DNA of 64,000 bases from CALSMU01 sp965230225 (GCA_965230225.1 CBDDKM010000008.1:372001-436000); one strand, 5' to 3'; shown: positions 1 to 10,531, counted from the first letter of the stretch. The notes: generated from the letters alone by a model not told the origin. Translations and numbers: made by a program.

Positions 1-2727
1 CTCCCACTCTACCTCCACAGGCTTTTCAGAATTTCCTTCCTGAACTACTGTAGTTTCCTTTTCCTGAACCTCTTCTTTTTGATCTGTTGGTTCCGGTGGT
101 TTAACTTCCTCTACCGGTTCCGGCCATTCCTCTCCTTCCTTAGTAGGTAATAATTCGATCTCTTTTACCTTTAACTTGGTTAGCTGATTACCTTGAGCCT
201 TCATCCCTTTGATGTCAATCAAGTTATTCAGTAGTTCAACCTTATCTGGCAGGTTCTTAGTTTCCTTTAAACGCTTGTTATAAATAATCTTAATGGTTGG
301 GTTGAATTGGGTAGAAGCCACTACTAATTCGGTACCTTCATCTTCTGGGATAAACAACACTTTTTTAGTGGAACTTTCCACCATGAATCGTTTAACGAAA
401 TACATTTCTTTCGTAGGGTTCCAGTATACACAAGCCATAGGCCTATCTGGATGCCATTTCTCTATATGTATCAAATCATCGTCAAACTTGGTAGCCAATT
501 CGAACCCACTCAGTTTATAATGTCCAGATTGGTAGTAAGTCAAAATCTTATCGTCTCCTCTGAATTCGCCAAGGAAAGTACCTCTTCCTTCATCATTCAG
601 CCTTCTTACAACAGAGTCCCACCATACTTTTCTTGCAGCAAGTGTTGATCCTCCAACCTCTTTTTGCTCAATTTTACTGATCAATTCCTTGGTAACTCGA
701 TTTCCTTTTGAACCTCTACCTTTAATCAATAACTGGCTAAAGTCTATATCAAATCGAATCTTTTTAAGGTGTGGCCTAGGTCTTAGTTTTACCCCTACAA
801 TTTCGTTTCTTCCATTAGGATTACACGTGAAATAATGCAATTTAGATCCTTTGTTTCCAGCAGTTAAATCGTACTCTTTGTCTCTGGTAATACTGCTTAC
901 ATTGAAACGTTTCATGTATGATGGACCTCCTTTACCATCCTGATAAATCATGTGGTAAATGGTACGTTTATCACCTTTCTTCCAAACTCCTACATGGATG
1001 ATTCCCTTGCCAACAAATTTCTTATCGGCAATTCTGGTAACCACCATTTTCCCTGTATTAAAGAAAATGATTATATCGTCAATATCAGAACACTCCGAAA
1101 CAAACTCATCTTTTCTTAACGACCATCCGATAAATCCTTCTTCCCTGTTTACATAGAGTTTCTTGTTAGAAACAATTACTTTCTTAGCAGAAATAGAATC
1201 AAATACTCTGATCTCGGTTTTACGCTCTTTTCCTTCTCCAAAACGATCTTTTAAATCTTTGAAGTAATCCACTGCAAACTGAATTAAATTATCCAGATGG
1301 TGCTGTACTTCTTCAATTCCAGCTTCAATTTTTGCTATTACTTCGTCTGCTTTGTTAGAATCGAATTTAGAAATTCTCTTAATCTTGATTTCTGTCAAAC
1401 GAATAATATCATCCTCAGTAAGGTCTCTGAATAACTGCAATGCAGTTTTGGATTTATTCTTTTTGGATGGAGTGGAAATGTATTTATGCATTCCTTTATC
1501 GATGGCATCCATTACTCCTTCCCAGGTTTCCTGCTCCTCAATGTCTCGATAAATTCTGTTCTCAATAAATATTCTTTCTAACGATGCCCAGTGCCATTGA
1601 TTCTCCAGCTCACTCTTCTTGATTTCAAGTTCTTTCTTTAGGAGAGCTACCGTTCGGTCCGTTGAGTGCTTAAGCATGTCATTAACACTCAAGAATACCG
1701 GCTGATTTCCTTCTGAAATTACGGCTGAGTTAGGCGAAATAGAAACCTCGCAATTGGTAAACGCATACAGTGCATCAATCATTTTATCTGGAGACACTCC
1801 AGTGGTTAAGTGAATGATGATCTCTGCTTCTGCTGCTGTATTATCTTCAATTTTCTTAACCTTAATCTTGTTCTTATCGTTGGCCTTAACAATCGAATCG
1901 ATTAACGATTCCGTTGTTGTTCCATAAGGGATTTGATCAATTCTAAGAGTCTTGTTATCGACCTTGGTAATGTTGGCACGAACCCTAACCTTACCTCCTC
2001 TTAATCCACCATTGTAATTGGTAAAATCAGCTTTACCTCCATGAGGAAAATCAGGGTATATTTCTACTTTTCTCCCTCTTAAATAGTCGATGGAAGCATC
2101 AATTAACTCAATGAAGTTATGAGGTAGAATTTTACAAGCCATCCCCACGGCAATTCCTTCTGCTCCATGAGCAAGCAAAAGAGGAAATTTTACCGGTAAG
2201 TTTTTAGGCTCCTTATTTCTTCCATCATAGGATGATAGCCATTCTGTTGTTTTTGGATTAAACAGTACATGGTTACCAAATTTAGTTAACCTGGCTTCGA
2301 TATATCTGGGTGCTGCAGCTCCATCTCCGGTAAGGGTATTTCCCCAGTTCCCCTGACAGTCAATCAGTAAATCCTTTTGACCTATCTGTACCATAGCATC
2401 TCCAATAGAAGCATCACCATGTGGGTGGTACTTCATGGTATTACCAATAATGTTCGCTACCTTGTTGTACCTTCCATCATCAAGTTCTTTCAGTGAGTGA
2501 AGAATTCTTCGTTGTACCGGTTTTAGTCCATCTTCCAGGGCAGGTACAGCACGTTCCAGAATTACGTACGAGGCATAATCAAGAAACCAATCTTCGTACA
2601 TTCCAGAGAGTTCTACAACACTCTCTCCATCATCCAGACCCTCTTCGTCGTCGAGATCCTCATTGAGGTTTTCATTTTCCTCGTTGTTCAATTCTTCGTC
2701 TTCGTTGTGTTCGTTGTCTTTGCTCAT
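1..2727 (-). CDS. parC: Topoisomerase IV subunit A (3' end lies outside the window)
   Basis: This is the breakage-reunion subunit of topoisomerase IV, which decatenates daughter chromosomes together with ParE. The 909 visible codons start at 2727 with an acidic leader of about 38 residues rich in Asp, Glu and Asn. The core follows, with HPHGDASIGDAM at about 101-112 and the catalytic tyrosine at Tyr142 in AAAPRYIEARL. A coiled-coil/tower region and a beta-pinwheel-like C-terminal domain come next. The last visible part is a Pro/Glu/Lys-rich tail still open at base 1. parE lies 6 bp upstream on the same strand, so the two form an operon. The position matching the fluoroquinolone-contact Ser83 of E. 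coli GyrA is Ala106, which I recall as normal for Bacteroidota ParC. ParC is preferred over GyrA because of the parE-parC pairing. Confidence 0.95.
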   Translation of the reverse strand, partial: MSKDNEHNEDEELNNEENENLNEDLDDEEGLDDGESVVELSGMYEDWFLDYASYVILERAVPALEDGLKPVQRRILHSLKELDDGRYNKVANIIGNTMKYHPHGDASIGDAMVQIGQKDLLIDCQGNWGNTLTGDGAAAPRYIEARLTKFGNHVLFNPKTTEWLSSYDGRNKEPKNLPVKFPLLLAHGAEGIAVGMACKILPHNFIELIDASIDYLRGRKVEIYPDFPHGGKADFTNYNGGLRGGKVRVRANITKVDNKTLRIDQIPYGTTTESLIDSIVKANDKNKIKVKKIEDNTAAEAEIIIHLTTGVSPDKMIDALYAFTNCEVSISPNSAVISEGNQPVFLSVNDMLKHSTDRTVALLKKELEIKKSELENQWHWASLERIFIENRIYRDIEEQETWEGVMDAIDKGMHKYISTPSKKNKSKTALQLFRDLTEDDIIRLTEIKIKRISKFDSNKADEVIAKIEAGIEEVQHHLDNLIQFAVDYFKDLKDRFGEGKERKTEIRVFDSISAKKVIVSNKKLYVNREEGFIGWSLRKDEFVSECSDIDDIIIFFNTGKMVVTRIADKKFVGKGIIHVGVWKKGDKRTIYHMIYQDGKGGPSYMKRFNVSSITRDKEYDLTAGNKGSKLHYFTCNPNGRNEIVGVKLRPRPHLKKIRFDIDFSQLLIKGRGSKGNRVTKELISKIEQKEVGGSTLAARKVWWDSVVRRLNDEGRGTFLGEFRGDDKILTYYQSGHYKLSGFELATKFDDDLIHIEKWHPDRPMACVYWNPTKEMYFVKRFMVESSTKKVLFIPEDEGTELVVASTQFNPTIKIIYNKRLKETKNLPDKVELLNNLIDIKGMKAQGNQLTKLKVKEIELLPTKEGEEWPEPVEEVKPPEPTDQKEEVQEKETTVVQEGNSEKPVEVEWE

Positions 2728-2733
2728 GGTTTC

Positions 2734-4578
2734 TTATTCCTCAATTTCTTCTTCAATTCTTAGATTATCGATAATAAAACGCTGTCTGTCCGGAGTGTTT
2801 TTCCCCATGTAGAAGGTTAGAATTTCTTCGATAGAATGTGCTTTGGTTACCAACACCGGCTCCAGACGAATATCCTCTCCAATAAAGTGTTGAAACTCAT
2901 CTGGAGAAATCTCACCCAAACCTTTAAATCGGGTAATTTCGGGGTTCTTCCCTAATTCAGAAATGGCTTTCAGGCGCTCTTCATCAGAATAACAATACCT
3001 GGTTTCTTTTTTATTTCTTACCCTAAACAATGGTGTTTGAAGGATTTTAACATGTCCTTTTTTAACCAAATCCGGGAAAAACTGGAGGAAGAAAGTTAAC
3101 AATAGCAATCGAATGTGCATTCCATCAACATCGGCATCTGTTGCAATGATTACATTGTTATATCGTAAGCTATCTAGTCCATCTTCTATATTAAGTGCCG
3201 CCTGAATAAGATTAAACTCCTCGTTTTCGTATACCACCTTTTTGGTTAACCCGAAAGAGTTTAACGGCTTACCACGCAAACTAAAAACTGCCTGAGTTGC
3301 TACATCTCTTGACTTTGTGATGGAACCACTTGCGGAATCCCCCTCCGTAATAAATATGGAAGTTTCCTCTCTTCTATCGTTTTTAAGATCGTTGTAATGA
3401 ATCTTACAATCCCTTAATTTCTTGTTGTGAAGGTTGGCTTTTTTAGCTCTATCTCTAGCCAGCTTACGAATACCAGAAAGCTCTTTTCTCTCTTTCTCCG
3501 CTTGCTTAATCTTGTTCTCCAACACCTCTGTTACCTCAGGATGCTTATGCAAGTAGTTATCCAGTTTATCCTTTAGGAAGTCCATTACGAATGCCCTCAT
3601 GGATTTACCACCTGGCTCAATTTCCAACGATCCTAACTTAGTTTTGGTCTGAGATTCAAATACTGGTTCTATTACCTTAACGGATACCGCTGCTACGATG
3701 GACTGTCTAATATCTACCGGCTCATATTTACCAAAGAAGTCTTTAATTACTTTAGCCACAGCTTCTCTAAAAGCTCCCTGATGAGTACCTCCCTGGGTAG
3801 TATGTTGACCATTTACGAATGATGAATAATCTTCTCCGTAGCTTCTGGCATGAGTAAAAGCTACTTCTATGTCTTCTCCCTCCAGGTGAATGATCGGATA
3901 CAATGGATCTCCATCCATGTTGTTTTCCAATAAATCCTTCAGTCCATTTTTAGAGTAAAAACGCTTGCTATTAAAATGGATGGTTAAGCCGCGATTCAGG
4001 TAACAATAGTTCCAGAATAATTTCTCGATGTACTGGCTTCTAAATTGGAAGTTTTTAAACACTTCTCCATCCGGTACAAATTTCACATAAGTACCATTTT
4101 CTTTATCAGTTGGCTCAAGTTCTGATTCTTTCAGTAATTCTCCTCGTGAAAACTCTGCTGTTTTCCCTTGTCCGTCACGAAATGATTGTACCTTGAAAAA
4201 GCTGGACAAGGCATTTACCGCTTTGGTACCAACTCCATTCAACCCTACTGACTTCTTAAATGCTTTGGAATCGTATTTCCCCCCTGTATTCATTTTGGAG
4301 ACCACATCTACCACTTTTCCTAAAGGAATCCCCCTTCCATAATCTCGAACAGAAACAGAATCTTCTTTAAGTTTAATGATAATCTTGCGGCCATTCCCCA
4401 TCACAAACTCATCTATACAGTTATCTACCACCTCTTTAATTAAGATGTAGATCCCATCATCTGCCGCCTTACCATCTCCAAGCTTCCCGATATACATTCC
4501 GGGACGCATTCGAATGTGTTCCTTCCAATCGAGCGATCGTATATTATCCTCAGTATATTCAACCTTATTCTCTGCCAT
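2734..4578 (-). CDS. parE: Topoisomerase IV subunit B
   Basis: This is the ATPase subunit of topoisomerase IV, 614 residues. The N-terminal GHKL ATPase is recognisable from VDNCIDEF, GRGIPLGKV and GLNGVGTKAVNALS. The TOPRIM domain shows EGDSASG near residue 411 and DADVDGMHIR near 481, which supply the metal-binding acidic residues. The length suits ParE without the large insert of some GyrB proteins. The ATG at 4578 gives the normal N-terminus. It is the first gene of a two-gene operon with parC, which begins 6 bp beyond its stop. Confidence 0.95.
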   Translation of the reverse strand: MAENKVEYTEDNIRSLDWKEHIRMRPGMYIGKLGDGKAADDGIYILIKEVVDNCIDEFVMGNGRKIIIKLKEDSVSVRDYGRGIPLGKVVDVVSKMNTGGKYDSKAFKKSVGLNGVGTKAVNALSSFFKVQSFRDGQGKTAEFSRGELLKESELEPTDKENGTYVKFVPDGEVFKNFQFRSQYIEKLFWNYCYLNRGLTIHFNSKRFYSKNGLKDLLENNMDGDPLYPIIHLEGEDIEVAFTHARSYGEDYSSFVNGQHTTQGGTHQGAFREAVAKVIKDFFGKYEPVDIRQSIVAAVSVKVIEPVFESQTKTKLGSLEIEPGGKSMRAFVMDFLKDKLDNYLHKHPEVTEVLENKIKQAEKERKELSGIRKLARDRAKKANLHNKKLRDCKIHYNDLKNDRREETSIFITEGDSASGSITKSRDVATQAVFSLRGKPLNSFGLTKKVVYENEEFNLIQAALNIEDGLDSLRYNNVIIATDADVDGMHIRLLLLTFFLQFFPDLVKKGHVKILQTPLFRVRNKKETRYCYSDEERLKAISELGKNPEITRFKGLGEISPDEFQHFIGEDIRLEPVLVTKAHSIEEILTFYMGKNTPDRQRFIIDNLRIEEEIEE

Positions 4579-4778
4579 GTAAGTGCGAAATTTTAATGAA
4601 CGTAAAATTAACGAAATATTCAGGGGTAATAGGGGCTACAGCACTAGTATTTATTAACATTTTGATTGTTAACTTAGGGGTACTTTCTCTTTAAACCCGT
4701 AAGATTTTTATTTAATTATCTTTTTTATCAAAAAACCTGTGCTATTTTCGACAAAAATATGTTAACCTAATTACCTTG

Positions 4779-6386
4779 ATGAAAAAAATCATTCTTATTT
4801 GTTCTCTCCTGACCACCTTATTTCAGAGCACATTTTCTCAGGAACTAATCCCATACTCTTGTTATATTGATCGAGTTTCGGTTCAAAGTTGGATGAAATA
4901 CAATGGCCGAAAGCTGGATAAGGAAGGAATATTGCAGAATGGTAATGTCTACCATCCTTTGAGTATCACTCAGTTTGGCATGGGATCTTACTATCACTTC
5001 AAAGAAACCAACGACTCTACCTACTACCGCCATTACATTAATCAGGTTAAGTACTTTAAAGATTCTACTAAGGTTCATTATTTGCACGACGGAAAATCCA
5101 TAGGGCTGCCATACACCATTAATTTTTGGGACATGAAAGCTCCCTGGTATTCTGGTATGACACAAGGATATGCCATGTCATTTTTAATTAGATACTGGCA
5201 AGATACCAAGGATGAATCCATTGTTCCGATCATTAAAAAAATTGCCCATTTTCAATTACAACCGGAAAGTAAGAATGGTACTATTGGCGAGACACCTAAC
5301 GGACTGACATGGATAGAAGAATACCCCAACTCTAAAAAATCACCAGAAGTACTCAATGGCTTCATTAACGGTCTTATTGGATTAAAGGAATATTGTGATT
5401 TCTTCCCGGAAGATACTACTGCAGTTAGAATTCATAAAGAAGCTTATGAGGCAATGATTCAATCCCTGAATCTATTTGACACTCCAAACTGGTCGCACTA
5501 CAACCTAAACAAGAGAAGAATTGATGTGAAGTACCTACGCTATCAAATCTTTGAAATGAGGCATTTGTACGAGATATACAAAGACCCTATTCTACTGGAT
5601 CAAATGAAAATTTGGACCTTTATGGTGGTGGGTAAAAAATTCAACGCCAAGGGACCATTTTCCAGAAAGGATTTTGAACCAGGAAAACTCATGCAATACA
5701 AAGATGGTATTCTATCTTATCATCATAATCTACCTTCCTACATTGCTAAAAAAGATACATCTTCCAGAGCATTACCAAAGGATTCTATTGTAACGTTCGA
5801 TGTAAAAAAGATGTCGTGGGATGTTAAACTCGACTCCAAGAAAAAAATCAGCCAACTAAACCTGGAGATGAATACTTCTCATAAGAAAGCTCCAAAAACA
5901 AAACTAACCTATTATGATGTAAATGATAGCATCATTGAACTTTCGGTTAAAAATGTGATCCAGGGAGACTCCACATTGACGGTTAATTTCGACAAAGAAG
6001 TGAAACTATCTAAAGTAAGAGTAGACATCAAACACAAGAAAAAGAAGTCCATTCAATTTGGCCAGCATTCTGCGTATAACCTTCTGGATTTCAGCTTGCC
6101 GTTTTATGTTTGCAGAAAACAAAAAGCCATTGCATTTAAAAAGGGAGAATACAATTACGACATCAAAAAGCACAAGAACGCCGAAGACATTACTGTGTTT
6201 TATAGATGGGCAGAGAAACCAAATCTAATCCCTAAAAAGAAGTGGATCAACTCCAATTGCTTTAAAGGAACCAACGGAACAGTTACGCTACCCGAAGATG
6301 CACTCTACGAATTTTTAATTGTATACAAGCCCACTAAAAACGACTCTTACATGAGTACCTTCCAACTACTGAAAACTACTCCGTAA
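4779..6386 (+). CDS. Exported D-glucuronyl C5-epimerase-like protein
   Basis: The N-terminus (MKKIILICSLLTTLFQ) is a signal peptide ending near FSQ, so the protein is exported. From about residue 100 to 290 it resembles the C-terminal catalytic domain of glucuronyl C5-epimerases, the heparan sulfate GLCE family. The matching pieces are PWYSGMTQGYAMSFLIR, an EEYP motif near residue 183, VLNGFINGLIGL and a later Tyr-rich helical stretch. These enzymes convert glucuronate to iduronate within a polysaccharide. The last 200 residues are beta-rich and Lys-rich, and I do not recognise them. A TTG three bases upstream is also in frame, but the ATG at 4779 is the better start. The gene stands alone, convergent with lon 7 bp away. 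Its substrate is unknown, and it could also act on imported glycans. Confidence 0.7.
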   Translation: MKKIILICSLLTTLFQSTFSQELIPYSCYIDRVSVQSWMKYNGRKLDKEGILQNGNVYHPLSITQFGMGSYYHFKETNDSTYYRHYINQVKYFKDSTKVHYLHDGKSIGLPYTINFWDMKAPWYSGMTQGYAMSFLIRYWQDTKDESIVPIIKKIAHFQLQPESKNGTIGETPNGLTWIEEYPNSKKSPEVLNGFINGLIGLKEYCDFFPEDTTAVRIHKEAYEAMIQSLNLFDTPNWSHYNLNKRRIDVKYLRYQIFEMRHLYEIYKDPILLDQMKIWTFMVVGKKFNAKGPFSRKDFEPGKLMQYKDGILSYHHNLPSYIAKKDTSSRALPKDSIVTFDVKKMSWDVKLDSKKKISQLNLEMNTSHKKAPKTKLTYYDVNDSIIELSVKNVIQGDSTLTVNFDKEVKLSKVRVDIKHKKKKSIQFGQHSAYNLLDFSLPFYVCRKQKAIAFKKGEYNYDIKKHKNAEDITVFYRWAEKPNLIPKKKWINSNCFKGTNGTVTLPEDALYEFLIVYKPTKNDSYMSTFQLLKTTP

Positions 6387-6393
6387 GATAAGA

Positions 6394-8844
6394 TTACCCC
6401 AATTTAATTGGCGACTTCACTTTTTGCTTCATCAAAGCTAACTCCACCACTTCTTTCATTTCTTTCACGTAATGGAAGGTCATTCCTTTGATGTATTGCT
6501 CATTGATTTCTTCTATGTCCTTTCTATTCTTCTCGGATAGGATAACCTCTTTAATATTAGCTCTTTTCGCTGCCAATATTTTTTCTTTTATCCCTCCTAC
6601 AGGTAACACCTGCCCTCTAAGGGTTATCTCACCTGTCATCGCAAGAAATTTCTTAACCTTACGCTGAGTGAATACCGAAGCCAATGCAGTAAGCATGGTA
6701 ATACCTGCTGATGGTCCATCTTTAGGTGTTGCTCCTTCCGGTACGTGAATGTGAACGTTCCACTTATCGAATACCTCTTCATTGATCCCCCACTCCGATG
6801 CATGAGCTTTTAAATACTCTAATGCAATCACAGCTGATTCCTTCATTACATCTCCCAGATTACCCGTTAAGGTAAGTTTTCCATTTCCTTTTGTAATGGA
6901 AGATTCTATGAATAAGATATCTCCTCCGGTTCTAGTCCAGGCAAGCCCTGTAACAACTCCTGCTACATCGTTGGTTTGATAACGATCCTTTTCGTATGCT
7001 GGACCTAATATTGGCTTTAGGTGTTCTTTCTTCAGTGCTACCTCAAATTGCTCCTCTAAAGCAATTTGCTTCGCTCTTCTTCGAACTACTTTGGCCACAA
7101 TTTTATCCAACCCTCTTACTCCACTTTCGTTGGTATAAGATTCGATCATATATTCAATAACCGACTTACTTAAAGTAATATCTGTTTTCTTAATACCATG
7201 CTCTTTTAACTGTTTTGGAATTAAGTGGCGTTTTGCAATCTCTATCTTTTCCTCAACCGTGTAGCCATTTACCTCAATGATTTCCATTCTATCTCTTAAA
7301 GCTGGTTGAATGGTAGCCAACTCGTTAGCGGTAGCGATAAACATTACCTTAGAAAGGTCGTACTCTACCTCCACATAGTTATCCTGGAAGGTATTGTTTT
7401 GCTCAGGGTCAAGAACCTCTAATAACGCAGAAGAAGGATCGCCATGATTGCTAACTCCTACCTTATCTATTTCATCCAATACAAACACAGGGTTTGAAGA
7501 TTGAGCCTTTTTGATGTTGCTCATAATTCTTCCAGGCATAGCTCCAATATAGGTCTTTCTATGCCCTCTAATCTCGGCTTCATCGTGCACACCCCCTAAA
7601 GAAATTCGAACATACTTTCTCCCAACTGCCTCGGCAACGGATTTTCCTAAAGATGTTTTCCCTACACCTGGAGGGCCGTAAAGACACAGAATTGGAGATT
7701 TCATATCCCCTTTCAGTTTCAATACAGCCAGGTATTCGATAATTCTTTCTTTTACCTTTTCTAATCCGTAATGATCTCTATCTAATATTTTCTGAGCCTT
7801 AACTAAGTTAAATTTATCCTTGGTATACTCCTCCCATGGAAGGTCAAGCAACATTTCGCAATAGTTTAACTGAACACCATACTCTGCCCCTTGAGGATTC
7901 ATACGTTCCAGTTTATTTAACTCCTTATAGAAAATGTCGGAGACCTTTGTTTTCCACTTCTTGGAAGCAGCTCTGGTACGCATTTCACTAACTTCTTGCT
8001 GCACCGGATTTTCTCCCAACTCATTCTGAATTTCCTTCATTTGCTGATGTAGGAAGTACTCGCGTTGCTGCTTATCCAAATCTGTTCTAACTTTGGATTG
8101 AATATCATTTTTCAATTCCAACATTTGGAGTTCTCGATCCAAATGAACCAGAAGAATATTTGCTCTTCTCTCTAAACTGGTTTCCTCTAAAATTTCTTGT
8201 TTTTTCTCCACTTCTGCCTGCATGTGAGAAGAAATGAAGTTGACCAGAAACGATGATGAATCGATATTTTTAATGGCAAATGAAGCCTCAGAAGGAATTT
8301 GTGGCGACTGTTGAATGATCTTCAAGGACATCTCCTTTAACGAATCAAACAATGCCTGTAGCTTAGTATCAATTACATCTGGTTTAACATCTGCGATGGT
8401 TCTAATCTGAGCAACAATGTACGGATCGTTACTCACCTCCTGAACCAATTTCATTCGCTTTTTACCTTGTATAATTACCGTTGAAGAACCATCAGGCATC
8501 TTTAGTAACTTAATAATCTGAGCTACTGTTCCCACTTCATTCAGGTCTGCAAAAATTGGATCTTCTACTGAAGCATCTTTTTGAGAAACAACGCCAATGA
8601 TCTTATCCTTTTTATAAGCCTCCCTAATCAACTTTACCGACTTATCTCTTCCTACTGTTATAGGAATTACCACCCCCGGAAATAATACATTATTTCTCAG
8701 CGACAGTATTGGCAAATGTTCAGGAACATCTTCGTTGTTCATTCTCTCCTCGTCTTCCGCGGATATCAACGGAATAAACTCTGTCTCCTCATCTATAATA
8801 TTGGTTAAACCAATCCAATCATTTTTGAAACTATTATCGTTCAT
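6394..8844 (-). CDS. lon: ATP-dependent protease Lon
   Basis: Lon is a soluble AAA+ protease that removes misfolded and regulatory proteins. The 816 residues show the N-terminal substrate-binding domain, a coiled coil at about 200-300, and an AAA+ module with Walker A GPPGVGKTS at 390-398 and Walker B-like VFVLDEIDK. The C-terminal Ser-Lys protease has Ser712 in PKDGPSAG and Lys755 in GGIKEK. The length is typical of Bacteroidota Lon. It is transcribed from its own region (8845-9065). I saw no exact TAnnTTTG box there, so a stress-type promoter is possible but not shown. Confidence 0.97.
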   Translation of the reverse strand: MNDNSFKNDWIGLTNIIDEETEFIPLISAEDEERMNNEDVPEHLPILSLRNNVLFPGVVIPITVGRDKSVKLIREAYKKDKIIGVVSQKDASVEDPIFADLNEVGTVAQIIKLLKMPDGSSTVIIQGKKRMKLVQEVSNDPYIVAQIRTIADVKPDVIDTKLQALFDSLKEMSLKIIQQSPQIPSEASFAIKNIDSSSFLVNFISSHMQAEVEKKQEILEETSLERRANILLVHLDRELQMLELKNDIQSKVRTDLDKQQREYFLHQQMKEIQNELGENPVQQEVSEMRTRAASKKWKTKVSDIFYKELNKLERMNPQGAEYGVQLNYCEMLLDLPWEEYTKDKFNLVKAQKILDRDHYGLEKVKERIIEYLAVLKLKGDMKSPILCLYGPPGVGKTSLGKSVAEAVGRKYVRISLGGVHDEAEIRGHRKTYIGAMPGRIMSNIKKAQSSNPVFVLDEIDKVGVSNHGDPSSALLEVLDPEQNNTFQDNYVEVEYDLSKVMFIATANELATIQPALRDRMEIIEVNGYTVEEKIEIAKRHLIPKQLKEHGIKKTDITLSKSVIEYMIESYTNESGVRGLDKIVAKVVRRRAKQIALEEQFEVALKKEHLKPILGPAYEKDRYQTNDVAGVVTGLAWTRTGGDILFIESSITKGNGKLTLTGNLGDVMKESAVIALEYLKAHASEWGINEEVFDKWNVHIHVPEGATPKDGPSAGITMLTALASVFTQRKVKKFLAMTGEITLRGQVLPVGGIKEKILAAKRANIKEVILSEKNRKDIEEINEQYIKGMTFHYVKEMKEVVELALMKQKVKSPIKLG

Positions 8845-9065
8845 TTTCTTTTATCTATAAAACGACATTCTGTCATATAGTTCATTAAACTACCCCCAAA
8901 CAAAACGTCGAAAGAATTCTCTCTTAAACCTTAAAACATTGTACAACAACATTTTAAACTAAAACATAAGTTGTCACACACACTTTTCGGTTCAAGTGTT
9001 GTGCCAATTAAAAATTTCTGAAAATTTGGCGTACTTTACTTATATCAGACGATTGAGATGTCCGA

Positions 9066-9278
9066 TTATTTTTCAGGATTGATTTTTTCTTTCTGCTCCT
9101 TTTTCCTCTTGTTCATTTGCAAAATAACATAGTAAGCAAGAATACATGCAGAGATCCAAAGCCAAATCTTGAACAAGGTGATGTACCTAATGGTATCTAC
9201 CTCCAGTAAAAATAATCCTAACGCAATTAAAGCGAATATAATCAGGTTTATTACGAATGCTTTAACAAAGTTGTTCAT
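9066..9278 (-). CDS. Small two-helix membrane protein
   Basis: This 70-residue protein has two predicted membrane helices, at about residues 8-29 and 34-53, followed by a strongly basic tail rich in Lys, Glu and Gln. It begins 10 bp after the stop of the alt-GlmU gene on the same strand, so it is probably co-transcribed. I do not recognise a named family. The basic tail would face the cytoplasm by the positive-inside rule. Confidence 0.7.
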   Translation of the reverse strand: MNNFVKAFVINLIIFALIALGLFLLEVDTIRYITLFKIWLWISACILAYYVILQMNKRKKEQKEKINPEK

Positions 9279-9288
9279 AATAGTACTT

Positions 9289-10467
9289 TTAATTTCTATA
9301 CTCTTTTGTATCCTCGTGTACCCTGGTTAAAATCTTCTGATCAGCTTCCGACAAATCAATTCCTCTTCTGGACATTACTCTCTCTGCCACCTCAAACGCT
9401 TTATCCAACTGATAAGAATCAAATCCATCACTCCCTCCCCAAGCAAACGAAGGAATATGTTTAGCAGGAAAACCACCTCCAAAAACATTGGCAAACGCTC
9501 CTACCACAGTTCCGGTGTTAAACATGGTATTGATACCACACTTAGAATGATCCCCCATAATTAAACCACAGAACTGCTGCTCTGAGTTAATTAAATCTTT
9601 CTCTTTATAGCTCCATACCTTAACTTCTCCATAGTTGTTTTTAAGGTTAGAAGTATTAGTATCTGCCCCTAAGTTACACCACTCACCTAGTACACTGTTC
9701 CCCAGATAACCATCATGCCCTTTGTTAGAATACCCCTGAATAACCGAGTTACCAACTTCTCCTCCTACTTTGCAATGTGGCCCGAATGTAGAAGGCCCGT
9801 ATATCTTAGCTCCCATCTTAAGGGTTGCATTATTTAGCAGTGCCAATGGTCCTCTAACAATACAACCTTCCATTACTTCTGCATCTTTAGCTATGTAAAT
9901 TGGCCCATTGGTAGAGTTTAATATGGAACAAGAAACTTTAGCTCCGTTCTCCACAAATACCTGATCTCCTATTACCTGATTGGTAGCATCAATCTGAGCC
10001 GGTTCTTTTTCTTCTTTAATGAATTCAAAATCCTTCTCTATCTCTGCTCCATTATGTAAAAAGACATCCCAGGGGCGGTAGATCACATTAACATCCTTAT
10101 TATATTCCAATATGGTCATTTTTTCCAACACCTTCTCCATGTTTGCCGACTCATCCGGTAACGGAGAAATGGCCAGTACCTGACCTTCTTTCATGAGCAA
10201 CTGACCATTTTGCAGATTGAACACCGCTTCTAAAAAGCTTTCGTCCGGCATTACTCCTGCGTAAATACCTTTTTTAGCTTCTGTAGTAATGCCATTAAAC
10301 TTTTCGGATAGGTAATCCTTAGTTCTCACTCCTACTTCTCTTTTAAGGTGCTTTTCCCATTTTTCTTTAATGGTAAAAATTCCAACTCTTAATTCCGAAA
10401 CTGGTTTAGTATACGTTAATGGTAACAATTGCTGGTGACCAACACCATCGAAAAGTACGATGTTCAT
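9289..10467 (-). CDS. GlmU-like sugar nucleotidyltransferase/acyltransferase
   Basis: This 392-residue protein belongs to the alternative GlmU-like family common in Bacteroidota. The N-terminal half starts NIVLFDGVGHQQLLPLTYTK, a degenerate form of the nucleotide-binding loop of sugar-phosphate nucleotidyltransferases. The C-terminal half is a left-handed beta helix of hexapeptide repeats with motifs such as IYGPSTFGPHCKVGGEVGNS and QGYSNKGHDGYLGNS. By family it would make UDP-GlcNAc or a related activated sugar for the cell wall. The small membrane protein downstream is likely in the same operon. The substrate cannot be fixed from sequence alone. Confidence 0.8.
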   Translation of the reverse strand: MNIVLFDGVGHQQLLPLTYTKPVSELRVGIFTIKEKWEKHLKREVGVRTKDYLSEKFNGITTEAKKGIYAGVMPDESFLEAVFNLQNGQLLMKEGQVLAISPLPDESANMEKVLEKMTILEYNKDVNVIYRPWDVFLHNGAEIEKDFEFIKEEKEPAQIDATNQVIGDQVFVENGAKVSCSILNSTNGPIYIAKDAEVMEGCIVRGPLALLNNATLKMGAKIYGPSTFGPHCKVGGEVGNSVIQGYSNKGHDGYLGNSVLGEWCNLGADTNTSNLKNNYGEVKVWSYKEKDLINSEQQFCGLIMGDHSKCGINTMFNTGTVVGAFANVFGGGFPAKHIPSFAWGGSDGFDSYQLDKAFEVAERVMSRRGIDLSEADQKILTRVHEDTKEYRN

Positions 10468-10507
10468 GATATAAAGCTTAAATTAATCTGGTATTCAAAT
10501 ATAAAAA

Positions 10508-10531
10508 AACCCTGACGGTACCGTCAGGGTT
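10508..10531 (-). terminator. Rho-independent terminator after rpmE2
   Basis: A perfect 24-base palindrome (core CCCTGACGGTACCGTCAGGG) lies 29 bp beyond the rpmE2 stop. Read on the minus strand it is followed by a run of seven T. It separates rpmE2 from the alt-GlmU gene. Confidence 0.9.
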
